A stretch of 64,000 bases of DNA from Orbicella faveolata (GCF_002042975.1 NW_018148571.1:141752-205751), one strand, 5' to 3'; numbered from the stretch's first letter, positions 60,404-62,617 are shown. Numbers and translations are program-made. Notes: a model not told the origin generated them from the letters alone.

Positions 60404-62617
60404 CACTGTGTAGTACTACTAAATTTAATTCCCATGTAATCAATTTGAAACAATCGGTACATGACCAAACTAAGACTATTGTTGTGCCATCAATCTTTTG
60501 TCTCACGGATAGAATACCAAGGAGGTTTTTGTTTTCCACGTCTCCATTTTCTAGGGGGTCTTCGTTTTGGAGGTCTTCATTTTTGAGGGGTCTTTGGTCT
60601 TCACTTTCTAGACACCTATATTAATTGTTATTTTCATAGTTAATGCTGACCAGGTTATTTTGATCCCCTGCTATTCCAAACTATTTTTCATTTCCCCTGG
60701 CGGGGAATGGCAGGGTTGAACTGTACTTATCTGTTTGTAAAGCGTGGTTCACAATTGCAACATAGCAACATAACAACACAGATAATTTTTTCCTTTTGTC
60801 ATTATGGTTACGTCATTAAGTTCCTTTTATGTTGTTATTTTGTGTTGTTCGCCTTGGTGACAGAAAACATCAACATAGGGGTCTTCTTGTAATTGCATGA
60901 CCTTGCTATTGTGTCAGCAAGGGTCTGACCCTGCTGTTGCATGGTAAACATGGTTGTCATCACGAGTCTACAAGAAGCCAGATTAAGCATATTTTGCAAG
61001 AAGTGGACTCATTCTGATGGAAGTCTGATATATGGAACTTCAAAAGAAACCTATTGGGGTCAATCCTTGTCAGAGGCACTTTTTGAGAAATACCACATAC
61101 AGTGAAAAATACTTTTTTGATTACATTTTGCTGCTAGCTATAAACACTGTTTCCATACGCTACTTTCAAGGGGGGGAGGCGCTACTTTCACTGTGTTGTT
61201 ACTTTCGGAACTTCACAGTTGTATTATTTTCCAGGGAGAAAAATTTACGCTCCAGTGTTAACTGTCTTAAATAATTAAATAGACCATACATACAGCGAAA
61301 AACTTCTTTGATAACATTTTACTGCTAACTGTACATACTGTTCTACATGCTACTTTCAGGGGGGGTCACCACTTTCACTGTGTTGTTACTTTTGGAACTT
61401 TACAGTAGTATTAATTTCCAGTGAGAAAAATCTACTCTCCAGAGTTAAATAGACCTGGCACTGATAAGCTACATCATTGGAACTGGTGAGACAATCTCAG
61501 ATAGTGCAGAGTGCAATTGATAGCTCTCACCAGGCTTTTAGCCATCCTGGGGACAGCAACTTTTCAGGGGAAAATAAATAAATAAAACTGAGATCTTGTT
61601 GATTTGCAGTCAGTACTTTTATAATAGTTTCAACAAAATGACTTGATTTCTACAGTGATTCTGGAAATGCTTTTGAACACCATTTCACCATCACTTTATT
61701 CAACTTAAGTTTTCTTTGGTTACTTCATAGGTGAATACCAGGCACTCTTTTCCCGTTATCATCCGTGTAGAGCAAGACGTGGGTTTCCGAACCGATGTCA
61801 CCAAAAGGAACTTCATGAAACCGGCAAGAAGCATTCCTTCTGAGGAACGCTTACATGAAGTACTAACTTGTGAACCCGCACTTGTCGTTTCACAATCATC
61901 TTTACTGTGACAAATATCAGACAAATGTTAACTGATGTGTTTAGTATGGGCAGAGGCAACTTCAGTTTAAATCTATTTTAGGTTTTTGGTGATGAAAATG
62001 AATTACGGTCGTTTTGCCCCAGGTCTGTTTCACCCCAATTCAAAGTTGTTTGGCCCCAACTAAAAGTTGATTCGCCCTGACCAAAAGTTAGTTCACCTGA
62101 AGTTTTTTCACGATTCAGAAAGCAATGGTTAACTTGAACAAAAGAAACACTGTTGAGACCCTTTTTAGTCGTGGATACGCGAAGTTGAGAGCGGCCATTT
62201 TAGTTCATGCACAGGAAGACCACTCTATGTGTTGGTGGTTAATAATTGTTTATATGAAATGAAGAGAATCTATGAGGATTATGAATAAAGCTCCGAAAAT
62301 TGCATATCTAAATTACATATTGGTCTGAATATCCCAATGAAGTTAAATGAAACGTTAATCACCTCATTTGTGGTGTTTTTCCATCTTCCTGGGCCGTTTG
62401 AACGGTCTTTTTACGAAATTACTTTAGGCCGGAGACCCATAAGACAAGTGGGGAGACAAGGCTAGCAACTTGGCAGCCACTAGCTGCGACCTCTTCCACT
62501 TCAAACTGGAATTAATCCCAAAATACTGAAAACCTCACCTGAATGGTGACGGTTGTTGATCAATGAGATTTTTCTCTATCTCTTCACTGAATTTGAGCTC
62601 CATCCCTTCAACATTTT
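3048..62617 (-). CDS. CEP70: Centrosomal protein CEP70, exons 1-11 (3' part outside window)
   Basis: Known role of the family: CEP70 is a coiled-coil centrosome protein that binds gamma-tubulin and helps microtubule organisation and cilium assembly. Seen here: eleven minus-strand coding exons (62539-62617, 61868-61904, 58525-58630, 53873-53996, 47667-47715, 47378-47425, 42029-42202, 37603-37685, 18837-19143, 14085-14173, 3048-3125) with GT/AG borders. Phases match at all ten junctions, giving 1160 coding nt (386 codons plus 2 nt) from ATG at 62603. Family blocks recalled from human CEP70 appear in the right order: AEWEEVN..HHG, RRQSMVQELI, EEKRLERRRKVANTF, MDQKVLDVIDNYES, LESRPNRDEW. Most of the product is charged coiled coil. 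Exon 9 carries a Ser-rich linker longer than I recall in human. Vertebrate CEP70 is about 600 residues, so roughly the last third lies off the window. Introns reach 18 kb and are full of repeats. Identification is from memory, not a search. Confidence 0.88.
3218..4342 (+). repeat. Inverted repeat arm 1 (carries a Penelope-like insertion)
   Basis: The reverse complement of this segment matches 9174-10288. Shared anchors include the outer end (CTTCAAATTTTCTG, TAGTCCACATGATAAACAA), TTTGGAGGACGGTCCAAAAC against its counterpart, and the inner end (CTCAAAACGTGCTCTTTGC). Relative to arm 2 it has an extra segment at about 3438-3887, so the original repeat is about 680 bp. The arms may be two separate insertions of one repeat in opposite orientations. 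Confidence 0.85.
3438..3887 (+). mobile_element. Penelope-like element, 5'-truncated 3' end
   Basis: The plus-strand frame reads LAPKDLTNNFSILKKCTTKF and ends LNVQSDSIRAKVF, the C-terminal tail I associate with GIY-YIG-bearing Penelope-like elements of cnidarians. About 270 bp of AT-rich 3' sequence follow. The segment is absent from arm 2 of the inverted pair, and an ACAATA direct repeat flanks it, so both ends of the insertion are defined. Confidence 0.7.
5330..6420 (-). pseudogene. Decayed copy of a multicopy cnidarian gene (DDE-like, C2H2)
   Basis: Minus-strand stretches match a protein family that I recall as repeated many times in coral proteomes: LIIDWAMKVRQMKYREKQFD near 6200, RGLSWHIS, a later GTVAYVCSVNETQKTLEV stretch near 5800, and a terminal Cys/His finger FFCSEPGCQMVYKK followed by DWLTKSQVQGF. 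Asp-containing strands and many copies suggest a transposase, but I cannot name the superfamily. The frame shifts repeatedly between these stretches, so it is not functional. A 31-nt local inverted duplication lies at 5951-5981. Confidence 0.5.
5951..5981. repeat. Perfect 15-bp hairpin inside the decayed gene
   Basis: GCGACAGGATACTTT is followed after one base by its exact reverse complement. It falls within the decayed gene at 5330-6420, where other family members (from memory) do not have it. It reads as a local inverted duplication. Confidence 0.9.
6496..7995 (+). repeat. Unnamed 1.5-kb interspersed repeat R1, longest copy
   Basis: The 5' end ACTAGTGAGACAATCTCAG matches 37715 and 61482. 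The middle (GAAGCGTTTCAATGAGA) and the 3' end (ACCACAAGGAGAGCAAGGGG, AATAGTGCATTCTGCAC) match 11300-12375, and the 3' end matches 52624-53000 reversed. There are no terminal inverted repeats that I can see and no coding region. It is probably a non-autonomous element. The (CTG/TTG) run at 8018-8062 lies just beyond its end. Confidence 0.75.
8018..8062. repeat. TTG/CTG microsatellite
   Basis: Runs of GTT and GCTGCT units form a 45-bp trinucleotide tract just after the end of the R1 copy. Confidence 0.85.
8274..8362 (-). CDS. Candidate first exon of an unrecognised gene (weak)
   Basis: An ATG in an AAAATGGCG context opens a frame of 29 codons, MAVTGTHVIHFKLVREVKII then FWRSYNRWF. It ends at a strong GTAAGT donor in phase 2. 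I do not recognise the product and could not find a partner exon downstream. It lies inside a CEP70 intron on the same strand. It could be a chance open stretch, part of an unidentified repeat, or a start exon of a nested gene. Confidence 0.15.
9174..10288 (-). repeat. Inverted repeat arm 2 (carries a pogo-like insertion)
   Basis: This is the reverse complement of 3218-4342, as described there. It lacks the Penelope-like segment but has its own insertion at 9411-9840. The spacer between the arms is about 4.8 kb. Confidence 0.85.
9411..9840. mobile_element. Non-autonomous pogo/Tigger-like DNA transposon
   Basis: The ends read CAGCGGAACCTTGATTA and, in reverse complement, TAGTCGAACCTCGATTATCC, the GGAACCTCGATTATCCGGA type terminus of pogo/Tigger elements. 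A TA lies at the left border. The segment is absent from arm 1, which shows the empty site. A minus-strand open frame of 112 codons inside resembles no transposase that I know. Confidence 0.8.
10336..10901 (+). mobile_element. LINE reverse transcriptase fragment (L1/Tx1-like)
   Basis: Two overlapping plus-strand frames hold conserved RT blocks: GPITAEECLAVLKSFQQNKT with TDGF, then LIPKKNKDPLLLKNWHPITL, LNVDYKLATKCIARCLQKVL and a QTGHIKGRYI block. These are RT blocks 0 to 3 of L1/Tx1-type LINEs. A frameshift lies near 10560. The copy is cut on the right by an assembly gap, and YxDD is not visible. Its left end lies soon after inverted arm 2. Confidence 0.85.
10902..11066. other. Assembly gap (165 N)
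   Basis: A run of 165 undetermined bases lies inside the LINE. The sequence on the right does not obviously continue the RT frame. Confidence 0.99.
11300..12375 (+). repeat. R1 repeat, second copy (3' part)
   Basis: It matches 6890-7995 in order, with GAGGTATTGAAAGTAAAC, GGAGTCTGCAGCAATATTTG, ACCACAAGGAGAGCAAGGGG and the AATAGTGCACTCTGCAC end. Divergence is moderate, with several gaps. The 5' third is missing or lost at the assembly gap. Confidence 0.75.
12470..12513. repeat. 18-bp hairpin with repeated flank
   Basis: CATACTGTGTA and CCATCC face GGATGG and TACACAGTATG across an A-rich loop. The block ACCATCCAAAAATAAGGAT also occurs twice in a row, so the hairpin probably arose from a small inverted and direct duplication. 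Confidence 0.8.
13391..13560. mobile_element. pogo-like MITE, one end lost
   Basis: It begins ACAGTGAAACCCTGTTAATC and contains GGCCCAAAC/GTTTGGGCC blocks. It is the reverse complement of the complete element at 55720-55907, missing the far terminal repeat. Confidence 0.8.
14085..14173 (-). CDS. CEP70: CEP70 exon 10
   Basis: Acceptor ATATTTTCAG and donor GTAATT border 29 codons plus 2 nt: SAEKQVKDTKKLIKLLESEN, then THLKLELES. The human counterpart reads KESKSKIDALLSEKLNLQKDL. The split codon at the end becomes Arg when joined to exon 11, giving the conserved ESRP junction. Confidence 0.87.
15988..16139. repeat. Foldback palindrome, member 2
   Basis: Arms of about 75 bp pair around a centre near 16065. 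The outer ends read ACACACATGTATAGTGAGGG, the same as in the palindrome at 1317-1503. The inner arms (CACACAGTGCAAGCGTAACG) are unrelated to those of member 1. It adjoins a (TG)n tract and then a Polinton fragment. Confidence 0.9.
16199..16228. repeat. TG/TATG microsatellite
   Basis: (TG)n passes into (TATG)n between the second foldback and the Polinton fragment. One undetermined base is at 16199. Confidence 0.85.
16230..17520 (+). mobile_element. Polinton fossil, C-terminal half of polymerase B
   Basis: Plus-strand frames hold the palm-domain motifs of family B DNA polymerase in order: motif A region YLDANNLYSRAV, motif B region KLMNNSVFGKTMEN, and motif C FTDTDSLTYEI near 17060. A C-terminal tail follows (KVSLSCFDDKRFIH). 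The sequence is typical of cnidarian Polintons. It is broken, with a few disruptions, but one long stretch of over 200 codons is intact, so it is younger or less decayed than the fragment at 1-1298. It lies in the opposite orientation to that one. Confidence 0.85.
18390..18595. repeat. GC-rich imperfect tandem array
   Basis: Four or five units of about 40-55 bp share GGGTGTGGCA, CGCCAC and TTGGCTCATCC blocks. The local GC content is well above the surroundings. GGTTGGGTGC just before it and GCACCCAACA at its end form an inverted pair. An AATAAA lies just upstream. It could be the R/U5 part of an unrecognised LTR, but no second copy is present. Confidence 0.6.
18837..19143 (-). CDS. CEP70: CEP70 exon 9 (DYES block and Ser-rich linker)
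   Basis: This is the largest exon, 307 nt, with acceptor TTCTTTCAG and donor GTATTT. It begins VLDVIDNYESQLSEMKHELD, matching the human block LLCLIDYYESKI, the best single signature of the family here. A polar linker of about 60 residues follows, rich in Ser, Asn, Asp and Glu (SSVGSFGDIQSERAADSGEV and on). It ends in SRYQAMEEKLLVRQ, which resumes the coiled coil. The linker is longer than the human one as I recall it. Confidence 0.9.
21965..22140 (-). mobile_element. CR1-like LINE 3' untranslated end
   Basis: On the minus strand the sequence reads GGGCTGCTCCTTGCATGGGA, then CCCGTTTGCACAATCCCTTT, and ends in CAATAAAG..TGATAGACC. This is the 3' tail style I know from cnidarian CR1/Rex LINEs. 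It is probably the displaced tail of the LINE at 23220-23790. Confidence 0.55.
22150..23215. other. Unidentified 1.07-kb insert within a LINE 3' region
   Basis: The sequence separates the LINE coding end from its tail. It is A-rich on the plus strand and non-coding. I could not define terminal repeats or a target duplication. It could be a solo LTR or a non-autonomous element. Confidence 0.4.
23220..23790 (-). mobile_element. CR1-like LINE, C-terminal RT fragment
   Basis: Two minus-strand frames together show the C-terminal thumb region: KATRMLSLLKRICPLITDIE, SLMKSRLSYATVVWSP, LERVQRCATRCIQRTRIGKM and LLPLTYDFSVLFF. At least one frameshift separates them. After the coding end the expected 3' tail is found only 1.1 kb away at 21965-22140, so something is inserted in the 3' UTR. 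Confidence 0.8.
24960..26160 (-). mobile_element. Gypsy (Ty3-like) fossil: gag and protease part
   Basis: Minus-strand frames show a Gypsy-type capsid region (FDETNNDWNAYKEQVEQYFI, then a SLNDVLRDRFVCELHNEL type stretch near 25700), a charged linker, and further down a protease-like segment with FPDTPLLDTKAILKTYSGE near 25100. The element is broken, with several disruptions. LTRs were not found, so it is partial. Family by recalled similarity to coral Gypsy gag. Confidence 0.7.
26749..26770. repeat. Perfect 22-bp palindrome
   Basis: TTAGTGGCCAA is followed directly by its reverse complement. Beyond it the flanks (CTTTTCC and AGAAAAAAG) pair loosely, so the hairpin could extend to about 40 bp. 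Confidence 0.9.
27875..27992 (-). repeat. DIRS split direct repeat, outer copy (B2-like)
   Basis: About 118 bp, over 90% identical by eye to 28243-28361, same orientation, sharing CAATATTCAAAATGGAGGGT and GGTAACCATGGCAACCTCCC. Confidence 0.85.
28243..28361 (-). repeat. DIRS split direct repeat, inner copy (B1-like)
   Basis: The partner of 27875-27992. The 250 bp between the two would be the A2 part in a PAT/Ngaro layout. Confidence 0.8.
28534..29396 (-). mobile_element. DIRS tyrosine recombinase region
   Basis: Frames in this span show an N-terminal SAM-like part (GLASSTRCTYSCAQEKFVNF), a middle GFLRSAKFTVPSL part carrying the first Arg, and a C-terminal part SSHSFRLGTASSTA with GVPDHLIQVLGQWKRNA, the HxxR-type catalytic box of tyrosine recombinases. 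Confidence 0.8.
29417..29878 (-). mobile_element. DIRS RNase H domain
   Basis: The frame begins SVSSDASGAIGYGAFMDNKW, continues with an NNEAVVHILNSQMSPDPNII stretch and ends HVPGRNNGIGGALSRFHFQ. This is the RNase H pattern with catalytic Asp and the late N-x-x-A-D/G-A-L-S-R motif of DIRS and Gypsy elements. Confidence 0.8.
30048..31031 (-). mobile_element. DIRS reverse transcriptase domain
   Basis: A 327-codon frame contains FGVIPKKGQLGKWRLIVDLS, TAKFDIESAYRNISIHP and HYLDDFIMAAP, the RT active-site regions, with LDD in the usual YxDD position. It ends in a helix-rich region with LIGRLHHVRMVV before the RNase H. Part of the fossil at 27875-31031. Confidence 0.85.
31345..31885 (+). repeat. 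Partial copy of a TIR transposon (relative of 54170-55554)
   Basis: It matches the reverse complement of 54985-55540. Shared blocks include GCAAACAGGCAGACCGTTTA against its counterpart, ATCTGGGAACAGACTGTTTA, TCGATCAAGAGTCAAACG and AGTCATCAGCACGTTTTAAA. The left end keeps a diverged terminal sequence (TGAATTTTTGCATGTGG). The right half is missing. Confidence 0.75.
32289..34050 (-). mobile_element. Mobile-element ORF with zinc finger and SANT-like domain
   Basis: Minus-strand stretches form a family I recall in many copies from corals. The N-terminal part reads KVDWSDFDGALPKPKRLHLE with a C2H2 finger (YHCPIRECDHDGF..HVNTKH). The middle includes ETLEARGHWAITEELLEVVK and KGSRPMTYQYLMVDMIATAK. 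The C-terminal part (32289-32954, 221 codons open) ends in a SANT/Myb-like domain with MADEDNFLKRGMNRHGYGQW and TADSLKKRA. A Crypton-like tyrosine recombinase is possible for the middle, but I cannot place its catalytic residues. The frame changes several times, so this copy is not functional. A 63-bp tandem array lies just upstream of its start. Confidence 0.6.
34261..34827 (+). repeat. 63-bp tandem array, nine units, codon-preserving
   Basis: Units start at 34261, 34324, 34387, 34450, 34513, 34576, 34639, 34702 and 34765, each 63 bp. The consensus contains TTTGGGAACAATATGTTCCA and TTGGAACAAAACAGTCCTAA. Because 63 is a multiple of three, a plus-strand frame of 171 codons (34406-34921) stays open with a 21-residue period (NKTVLNDQFGNNVFHLQ). 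No start context or family suggests a real protein. Partial, inverted-looking units continue left to about 34200. It lies upstream of the zinc-finger/SANT ORF, which reads away from it. Confidence 0.92.
35103..35165. repeat. GAC/GAT and ATT microsatellite
   Basis: A GGA-GAC-GAT run passes into an ATT run. Confidence 0.85.
35600..35945 (+). repeat. Unnamed repeat R2, copy 1
   Basis: It matches 49496-49830 in the same orientation, sharing GAGAAAGGGCAGCAAGAGCA, AGTGCAGA and AACTAGCTGGAATTAGAAAA. No coding or terminal repeats seen. Confidence 0.8.
36155..36944. mobile_element. 790-bp foldback element with 280-bp arms
   Basis: The left arm (36155-36430) and right arm (about 36640-36944) are inverted copies. 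Shared blocks are TTAAAGTG..ATGAAGTAAAA at the very ends, GGCTTTTCAAAGTAAAGAAG, ATATCTCTAAAACGAAAAA against its complement, and GAAATGTACATCACAAAAGA nearer the centre. The spacer is about 200 bp and non-coding. This is the structure of a foldback or MITE-like DNA element. Confidence 0.9.
37603..37685 (-). CDS. CEP70: CEP70 exon 8 (conserved EEKRLERRRK block)
   Basis: The exon starts after TTTTGCAG and ends at GTAAGA in phase 2. It encodes EEKRLERRRKVANTFSKCSP, then KQSTMDQK. This aligns with the human segment [21 protein letters not shown] by position and pattern. A copy of the unnamed repeat starts only 30 bp upstream of its acceptor. Confidence 0.87.
37715..38100 (+). repeat. R1 repeat, 5' part copy
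   Basis: It matches 6496-6845 in order: ACTAGTGAGACAATCT, GGCTTTTCCCCTTA, TCATTCAAGGTCC and AAATTCAATAATAC. It starts 30 bp upstream of the acceptor of CEP70 exon 8. Confidence 0.8.
38366..38500. repeat. 42-bp imperfect tandem repeat, about three units
   Basis: GAACGATAATTTGC-type blocks recur every 41-49 bp. A minus-strand frame is open through it with a 14-residue period (ANYRSKNCGELTGG), again a multiple of three. There is no sign that it is a real protein. Confidence 0.65.
39080..39328 (+). pseudogene. Fragment of a multicopy coral protein family
   Basis: The plus-strand frame reads IEVEASDWVLGLDKSPTRDN, then EPYVDEPLVDEEWL and a charged end EKEEKDQLENELKQRLENVV. I recall this acidic N-terminus from many coral predicted proteins that continue into a Cys-rich P2X7-tail-like domain. 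That domain is not visible here. A short upstream frame (MSSIESASKKNATDSSGNEG) fits the family start but is out of frame. It is probably a repeat-borne or retrocopied fragment. Confidence 0.55.
40240..40402 (+). mobile_element. Short LTR of a Gypsy-type element (fossil)
   Basis: A 163-bp segment with inverted ends TGTAACGA and TCGTTACA, containing an AATAA-type signal near its 3' part. It is directly followed by a primer-binding-like sequence TGGTGTCAGAAGT. Only this one LTR is in the window. Confidence 0.75.
40403..40757 (+). mobile_element. Gypsy-type primer site and gag start (fossil)
   Basis: After the primer-binding-like site a frame opens at about 40452 and includes MANFQIPPPDILELNDGSTA and WVSAWNNYRLATKLDKEEEA, which match the gag start of coral Gypsy elements as I recall it. 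The rest is lost in an assembly gap, so whether the element is whole cannot be judged. Confidence 0.75.
40758..40850. other. Assembly gap (93 N)
   Basis: A run of undetermined bases within the Gypsy gag. The sequence to the right does not continue gag. Confidence 0.99.
42029..42202 (-). CDS. CEP70: CEP70 exon 7 (main coiled-coil exon)
   Basis: The exon runs from AAATCCAAG to a GTAAGG donor and holds 58 codons, phase 0 at both ends. It starts EMEGLRLVELQRHGEEVREL and ends EAEISRLKTRCQDLVKA. The composition (Glu, Lys, Arg, Leu, few Pro or Gly) is that of a long coiled coil. It corresponds to the human stretch with the pattern EETIASLQMEVCRLKK. The frame is open and unbroken. Confidence 0.87.
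43150..43740 (+). mobile_element. Penelope-like element, GIY-YIG part and 3' end (fossil)
   Basis: The frame reads IILTFKDQKSADAVQKQLID and LGNKIRTEIQPL, the linker before the GIY-YIG domain in cnidarian Penelope-like elements. Traces of the domain follow to about 43500 (IKEHKPSAIGKHL). The 3' end near 43675-43715 has CTGAAGA..GTCGAAATGTCACG. The copy is decayed. Confidence 0.6.
44120..44290 (+). repeat. GCTACTTTC-rich repeat, related to 61088-61455
   Basis: It shows repeated CGCTACTTTC and G-run blocks (TTTGGGGGAGGGGGGGTCGC), followed by GTTACTTTCG. The same word pattern occurs twice in tandem at 61088-61455. Confidence 0.6.
45365..45800 (+). mobile_element. LINE C-terminal RT fragment
   Basis: The frame reads VEKINERALRFVTCDKSTM, SHNQRTVEMATGVYKIVHGY, then after a frame change KSWRYTNAKIWNAPPDQI and IGTFKNLISKMDF. 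This is the C-terminal end of CR1/RTE-like LINEs. It is 5'-truncated, with a poly-structured AT-rich 3' flank. Confidence 0.8.
47378..47425 (-). CDS. CEP70: CEP70 exon 6 (48-nt coiled-coil exon)
   Basis: The exon lies between TTCCTTATAG and a strong GTAAGT donor. It encodes exactly 16 codons, IRTLQKELEEEKLKTQ, in phase 0 at both ends. The heptad-like Leu spacing fits the first coiled coil of CEP70. Confidence 0.82.
47667..47715 (-). CDS. CEP70: CEP70 exon 5 (49-nt coiled-coil exon)
   Basis: Acceptor ATCCTTAG and donor GTGTGT border a 49-nt exon that encodes RDADEERERGYRFEME, entered in phase 2 and left in phase 0. It is strongly charged and continues directly into exon 6, 241 bp away. This is the shortest intron of the gene. 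Confidence 0.8.
49496..49830 (+). repeat. Unnamed repeat R2, copy 2
   Basis: The partner of 35600-35945, same orientation, with the shared blocks given there. Confidence 0.8.
49940..50090 (-). repeat. tRNA-derived SINE, family B, copy 1
   Basis: On the minus strand box A (TAGCTCAGTAGTTAGAG) and box B (GGGTTCAAATCCC) have tRNA spacing. A body follows that ends TTCTTATAATACTCACTTTG. The acceptor stem does not pair, so it is a SINE, not a tRNA gene. Confidence 0.85.
50228..50375 (-). repeat. tRNA-derived SINE, family B, copy 2
   Basis: Same orientation and structure as copy 1, with TAGCTCAGTGGTTAGAAC and GGGTTCAAGTCCC and the same body and end. It meets copy 3 head to head. Confidence 0.85.
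50388..50520 (+). repeat. SINE family B, copy 3, box B damaged
   Basis: In the opposite orientation, GTAGCACAGTGGTTAGAGC is preserved, but the box B region is shortened to GGGATCCCATCTG. The two heads at 50371-50394 form a 10-bp palindrome arm pair (CAGGAGACTC). Confidence 0.75.
50741..52465 (-). mobile_element. LINE RT C-terminal part, split by a Tc1-like insertion
   Basis: Minus-strand stretches in order: SNTWKLAFNADKCSICTTT (52271-52465), then TSRSLYMVLVRFHLDYASKI and WSPKSVILIKLIEGV (51225-51410), then NRIPYLWNNLPEGL at the C-terminus (50741-51013). This is the CR1/Rex-like RT end. A TIR element lies between the first two parts at 51361-52195. There are frameshifts besides. Confidence 0.85.
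51361..52195. mobile_element. 835-bp Tc1/mariner-type non-autonomous element
   Basis: The terminal inverted repeats CAGGGTCCGACAAATATT and AATATTTGTCGCACCCTG are flanked by TA on both sides. They lie within the LINE. The inside is non-coding. The near-perfect ends suggest a younger age than the LINE. Confidence 0.88.
52624..53000 (-). repeat. R1 repeat, inverted 3' part copy
   Basis: It matches 7690-7990 reversed: CAGTGCACTATTAGGATTG, AATTAATTTCAATTAAT, GCATGCGTAGATTAGTTAG. The start is shared with the end of other R1 copies. Confidence 0.75.
53873..53996 (-). CDS. CEP70: CEP70 exon 4 (QELI coiled-coil block)
   Basis: The exon begins after TTTTAAAAG. It encodes AVVLEEFTSKNLQNTLDKLM, then TDCDRRQSMVQELISSSQRI. 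This parallels the human segment ending in RQQNMIQELIETNQQL. The donor is a choice: GTCAGT (used here) ends in phase 2 and joins exon 5 in frame, while GTATTT four bases later ends in phase 0 and does not. I chose GTCAGT on phase alone. Confidence 0.82.
54170..55554. mobile_element. 1.4-kb DNA transposon with TIRs
   Basis: The left end (CATTTTTTAAAGTGCTCAAA, then GCTGAATTTTGGCATGTGG) is the reverse complement of the right end near 55490-55554. The terminal repeats run at least 70 bp, about 90% alike. The inside is non-coding, carries a 125-bp tandem duplication (around 54610-54820) and a SINE fragment. A partial relative is at 31345-31885. I saw no clear target duplication. Confidence 0.8.
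54826..54961 (-). repeat. SINE family A, 5'-truncated copy
   Basis: It begins AGGTAAAGTCTGCATGCGAG and runs to the GGTTACCCCCAGCATT block, the 3' half of the SINE, matching 57613-57760 closely. It ends next to one undetermined base (54962). It is nested in the 1.4-kb transposon. Confidence 0.88.
55720..55907. mobile_element. Complete 188-bp pogo-like MITE
   Basis: CAGTGGAACTCTG and CAGGGTTTCACTG form the ends, with TA duplicated on both sides (55718-55719, 55908-55909). The inside has GGCCACCTTGTTATTATGAC and its inverted relatives. Confidence 0.9.
55941..56060 (+). repeat. R1 repeat fragment
   Basis: CTGAAAGACTGATTAAATC, TTTTCGTTAGG and CAGAGTCC..TTTATTTAGTTCC follow the order found at 7185-7270. 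Confidence 0.55.
56480..57108. mobile_element. 629-bp MITE with GGACGTTCGTGC ends
   Basis: The ends TTAAGGACGTTCGTGC and GCACGAATGTCCTCAA are imperfect inverted repeats. A 62-codon plus-strand frame inside (56548-56736, MSNLCQKCKTLGVTDFVSQI) has a CxxC motif but no known family. Confidence 0.75.
57613..57912 (-). repeat. tRNA-derived SINE family A, full-length copy
   Basis: On the minus strand the head has box A (TGGCCTCATGGTAGTG) and box B (GGTTTGAGCCC). The body includes CATCCCATCCAGAGGGG and the end TGCAGACTTTACCT. A 10-bp duplication TTAAGAGAAA borders it on both sides (57603-57612, 57913-57922), which shows retroposition. Confidence 0.93.
58525..58630 (-). CDS. CEP70: CEP70 exon 3 (conserved N-terminal block)
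   Basis: The exon begins after TTTTGTAG and ends at a GTTAGT donor in phase 1. It encodes AGVMAEWEEVNCKLRHHGYQ followed by PVMVLPSSRLQQIPV. The Glu-Trp-Glu and His-Gly motif matches the vertebrate block that I recall as [20 protein letters not shown]. If exons 1 and 2 are wrong, the in-frame ATG (MAEWEE) here would be the natural start codon. Confidence 0.85.
59850..60402 (+). mobile_element. LINE C-terminus with 3' tail
   Basis: The frame reads DIHRYKTRNSNDLILDKVNL and KHAFFYKGATIFNNPF, then stops. The 3' UTR holds AT-rich tracts with ATC/ATT runs (60190-60260), and AATAAAG is followed by an (ATT)n tail at 60350-60402. It is a 5'-truncated CR1/RTE-like insertion on the plus strand. Confidence 0.75.
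60560..60727. repeat. pogo-like element end with GGTCTTC repeats
   Basis: The right end reads GGCAGGGTTGAACTGTAC, a pogo-type terminus. GGGGTCTTCG-type words recur before it. CGGTTATTTCAAACTCC words at 59170-59270 may be the other end of the same element, with the LINE inserted between. Confidence 0.4.
61088..61455 (+). repeat. Tandem duplication of a 200-bp G-run repeat
   Basis: Two units (about 61088-61260 and 61290-61455) share ACATACAG.GAAAAA, CTTTTTTGAT.ACATTTT, CTACTTTCA.GGGGGG, CACTTTCACTGTGTTGTTAC and CCAG.GAGAAAAAT. The same words occur at 44120-44290. Confidence 0.85.
61482..61540 (+). repeat. R1 repeat, 5' tip
   Basis: ACTGGTGAGACAATCTCAGA, then GTGCAGAGTGCAATTGATAG, as at 6496. 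The match ends after about 60 bp. Confidence 0.65.
61868..61904 (-). CDS. CEP70: CEP70 exon 2 (37-nt microexon, candidate)
   Basis: Acceptor TTTGTCACAG and donor GTTAGT border a 37-nt exon. Its first base completes the codon left by exon 1, then follow KDDCETTSAGSQ, ending in phase 0. Exon 3 starts in phase 0, so the chain stays in frame, whereas joining exon 1 directly to exon 3 would not. A second donor (GTAAGC, 12 nt downstream) would break the phase. Support rests on phase logic rather than on conservation. Confidence 0.5.
61905..62538. other. CEP70 intron 1
   Basis: It contains the left inverted arm. At 62010-62110 the words TTGCCCCA, TTTCACCCCAATTC, TTTGGCCCC and TTCGCCC recur at about 25-bp spacing, a degenerate simple repeat. 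Confidence 0.45.
62203..62358 (+). repeat. Inverted arm left of CEP70 exon 1
   Basis: It matches the reverse complement of 62802-62950 at about 90% by eye: TTAATAATTGTTTA, GAGAATCTATGAGG, AATTGCATATCTAAATTACA, TATTGGTCTGAATATCCCAA. Confidence 0.9.
62539..62617 (-). CDS. CEP70: CEP70 exon 1 (candidate first coding exon)
   Basis: The exon runs from an acceptor (TTTTCTCAG) at its upstream end to a GTGAGG donor. The reading frame is NVEGMELKFSEEIEK, then NLIDQQPSPF, ending in phase 2. I take the ATG at 62603 (MELKFSEE) as the start because no upstream coding exon is visible. An exon further out could supply more residues, since the frame is open to the acceptor. The exon sits between two inverted repeat arms (62203-62358 and 62802-62950). 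This is the least certain exon because the N-terminus of the family is poorly conserved; phase agreement with exon 2 supports it. Confidence 0.55.

Larger units (their letters stand above)
58631..61867. other. CEP70 intron 2
   Basis: It contains pogo-like ends, the LINE end and the tandem repeat. Nothing recognised in 58631-59140 or 61540-61867. Confidence 0.45.
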
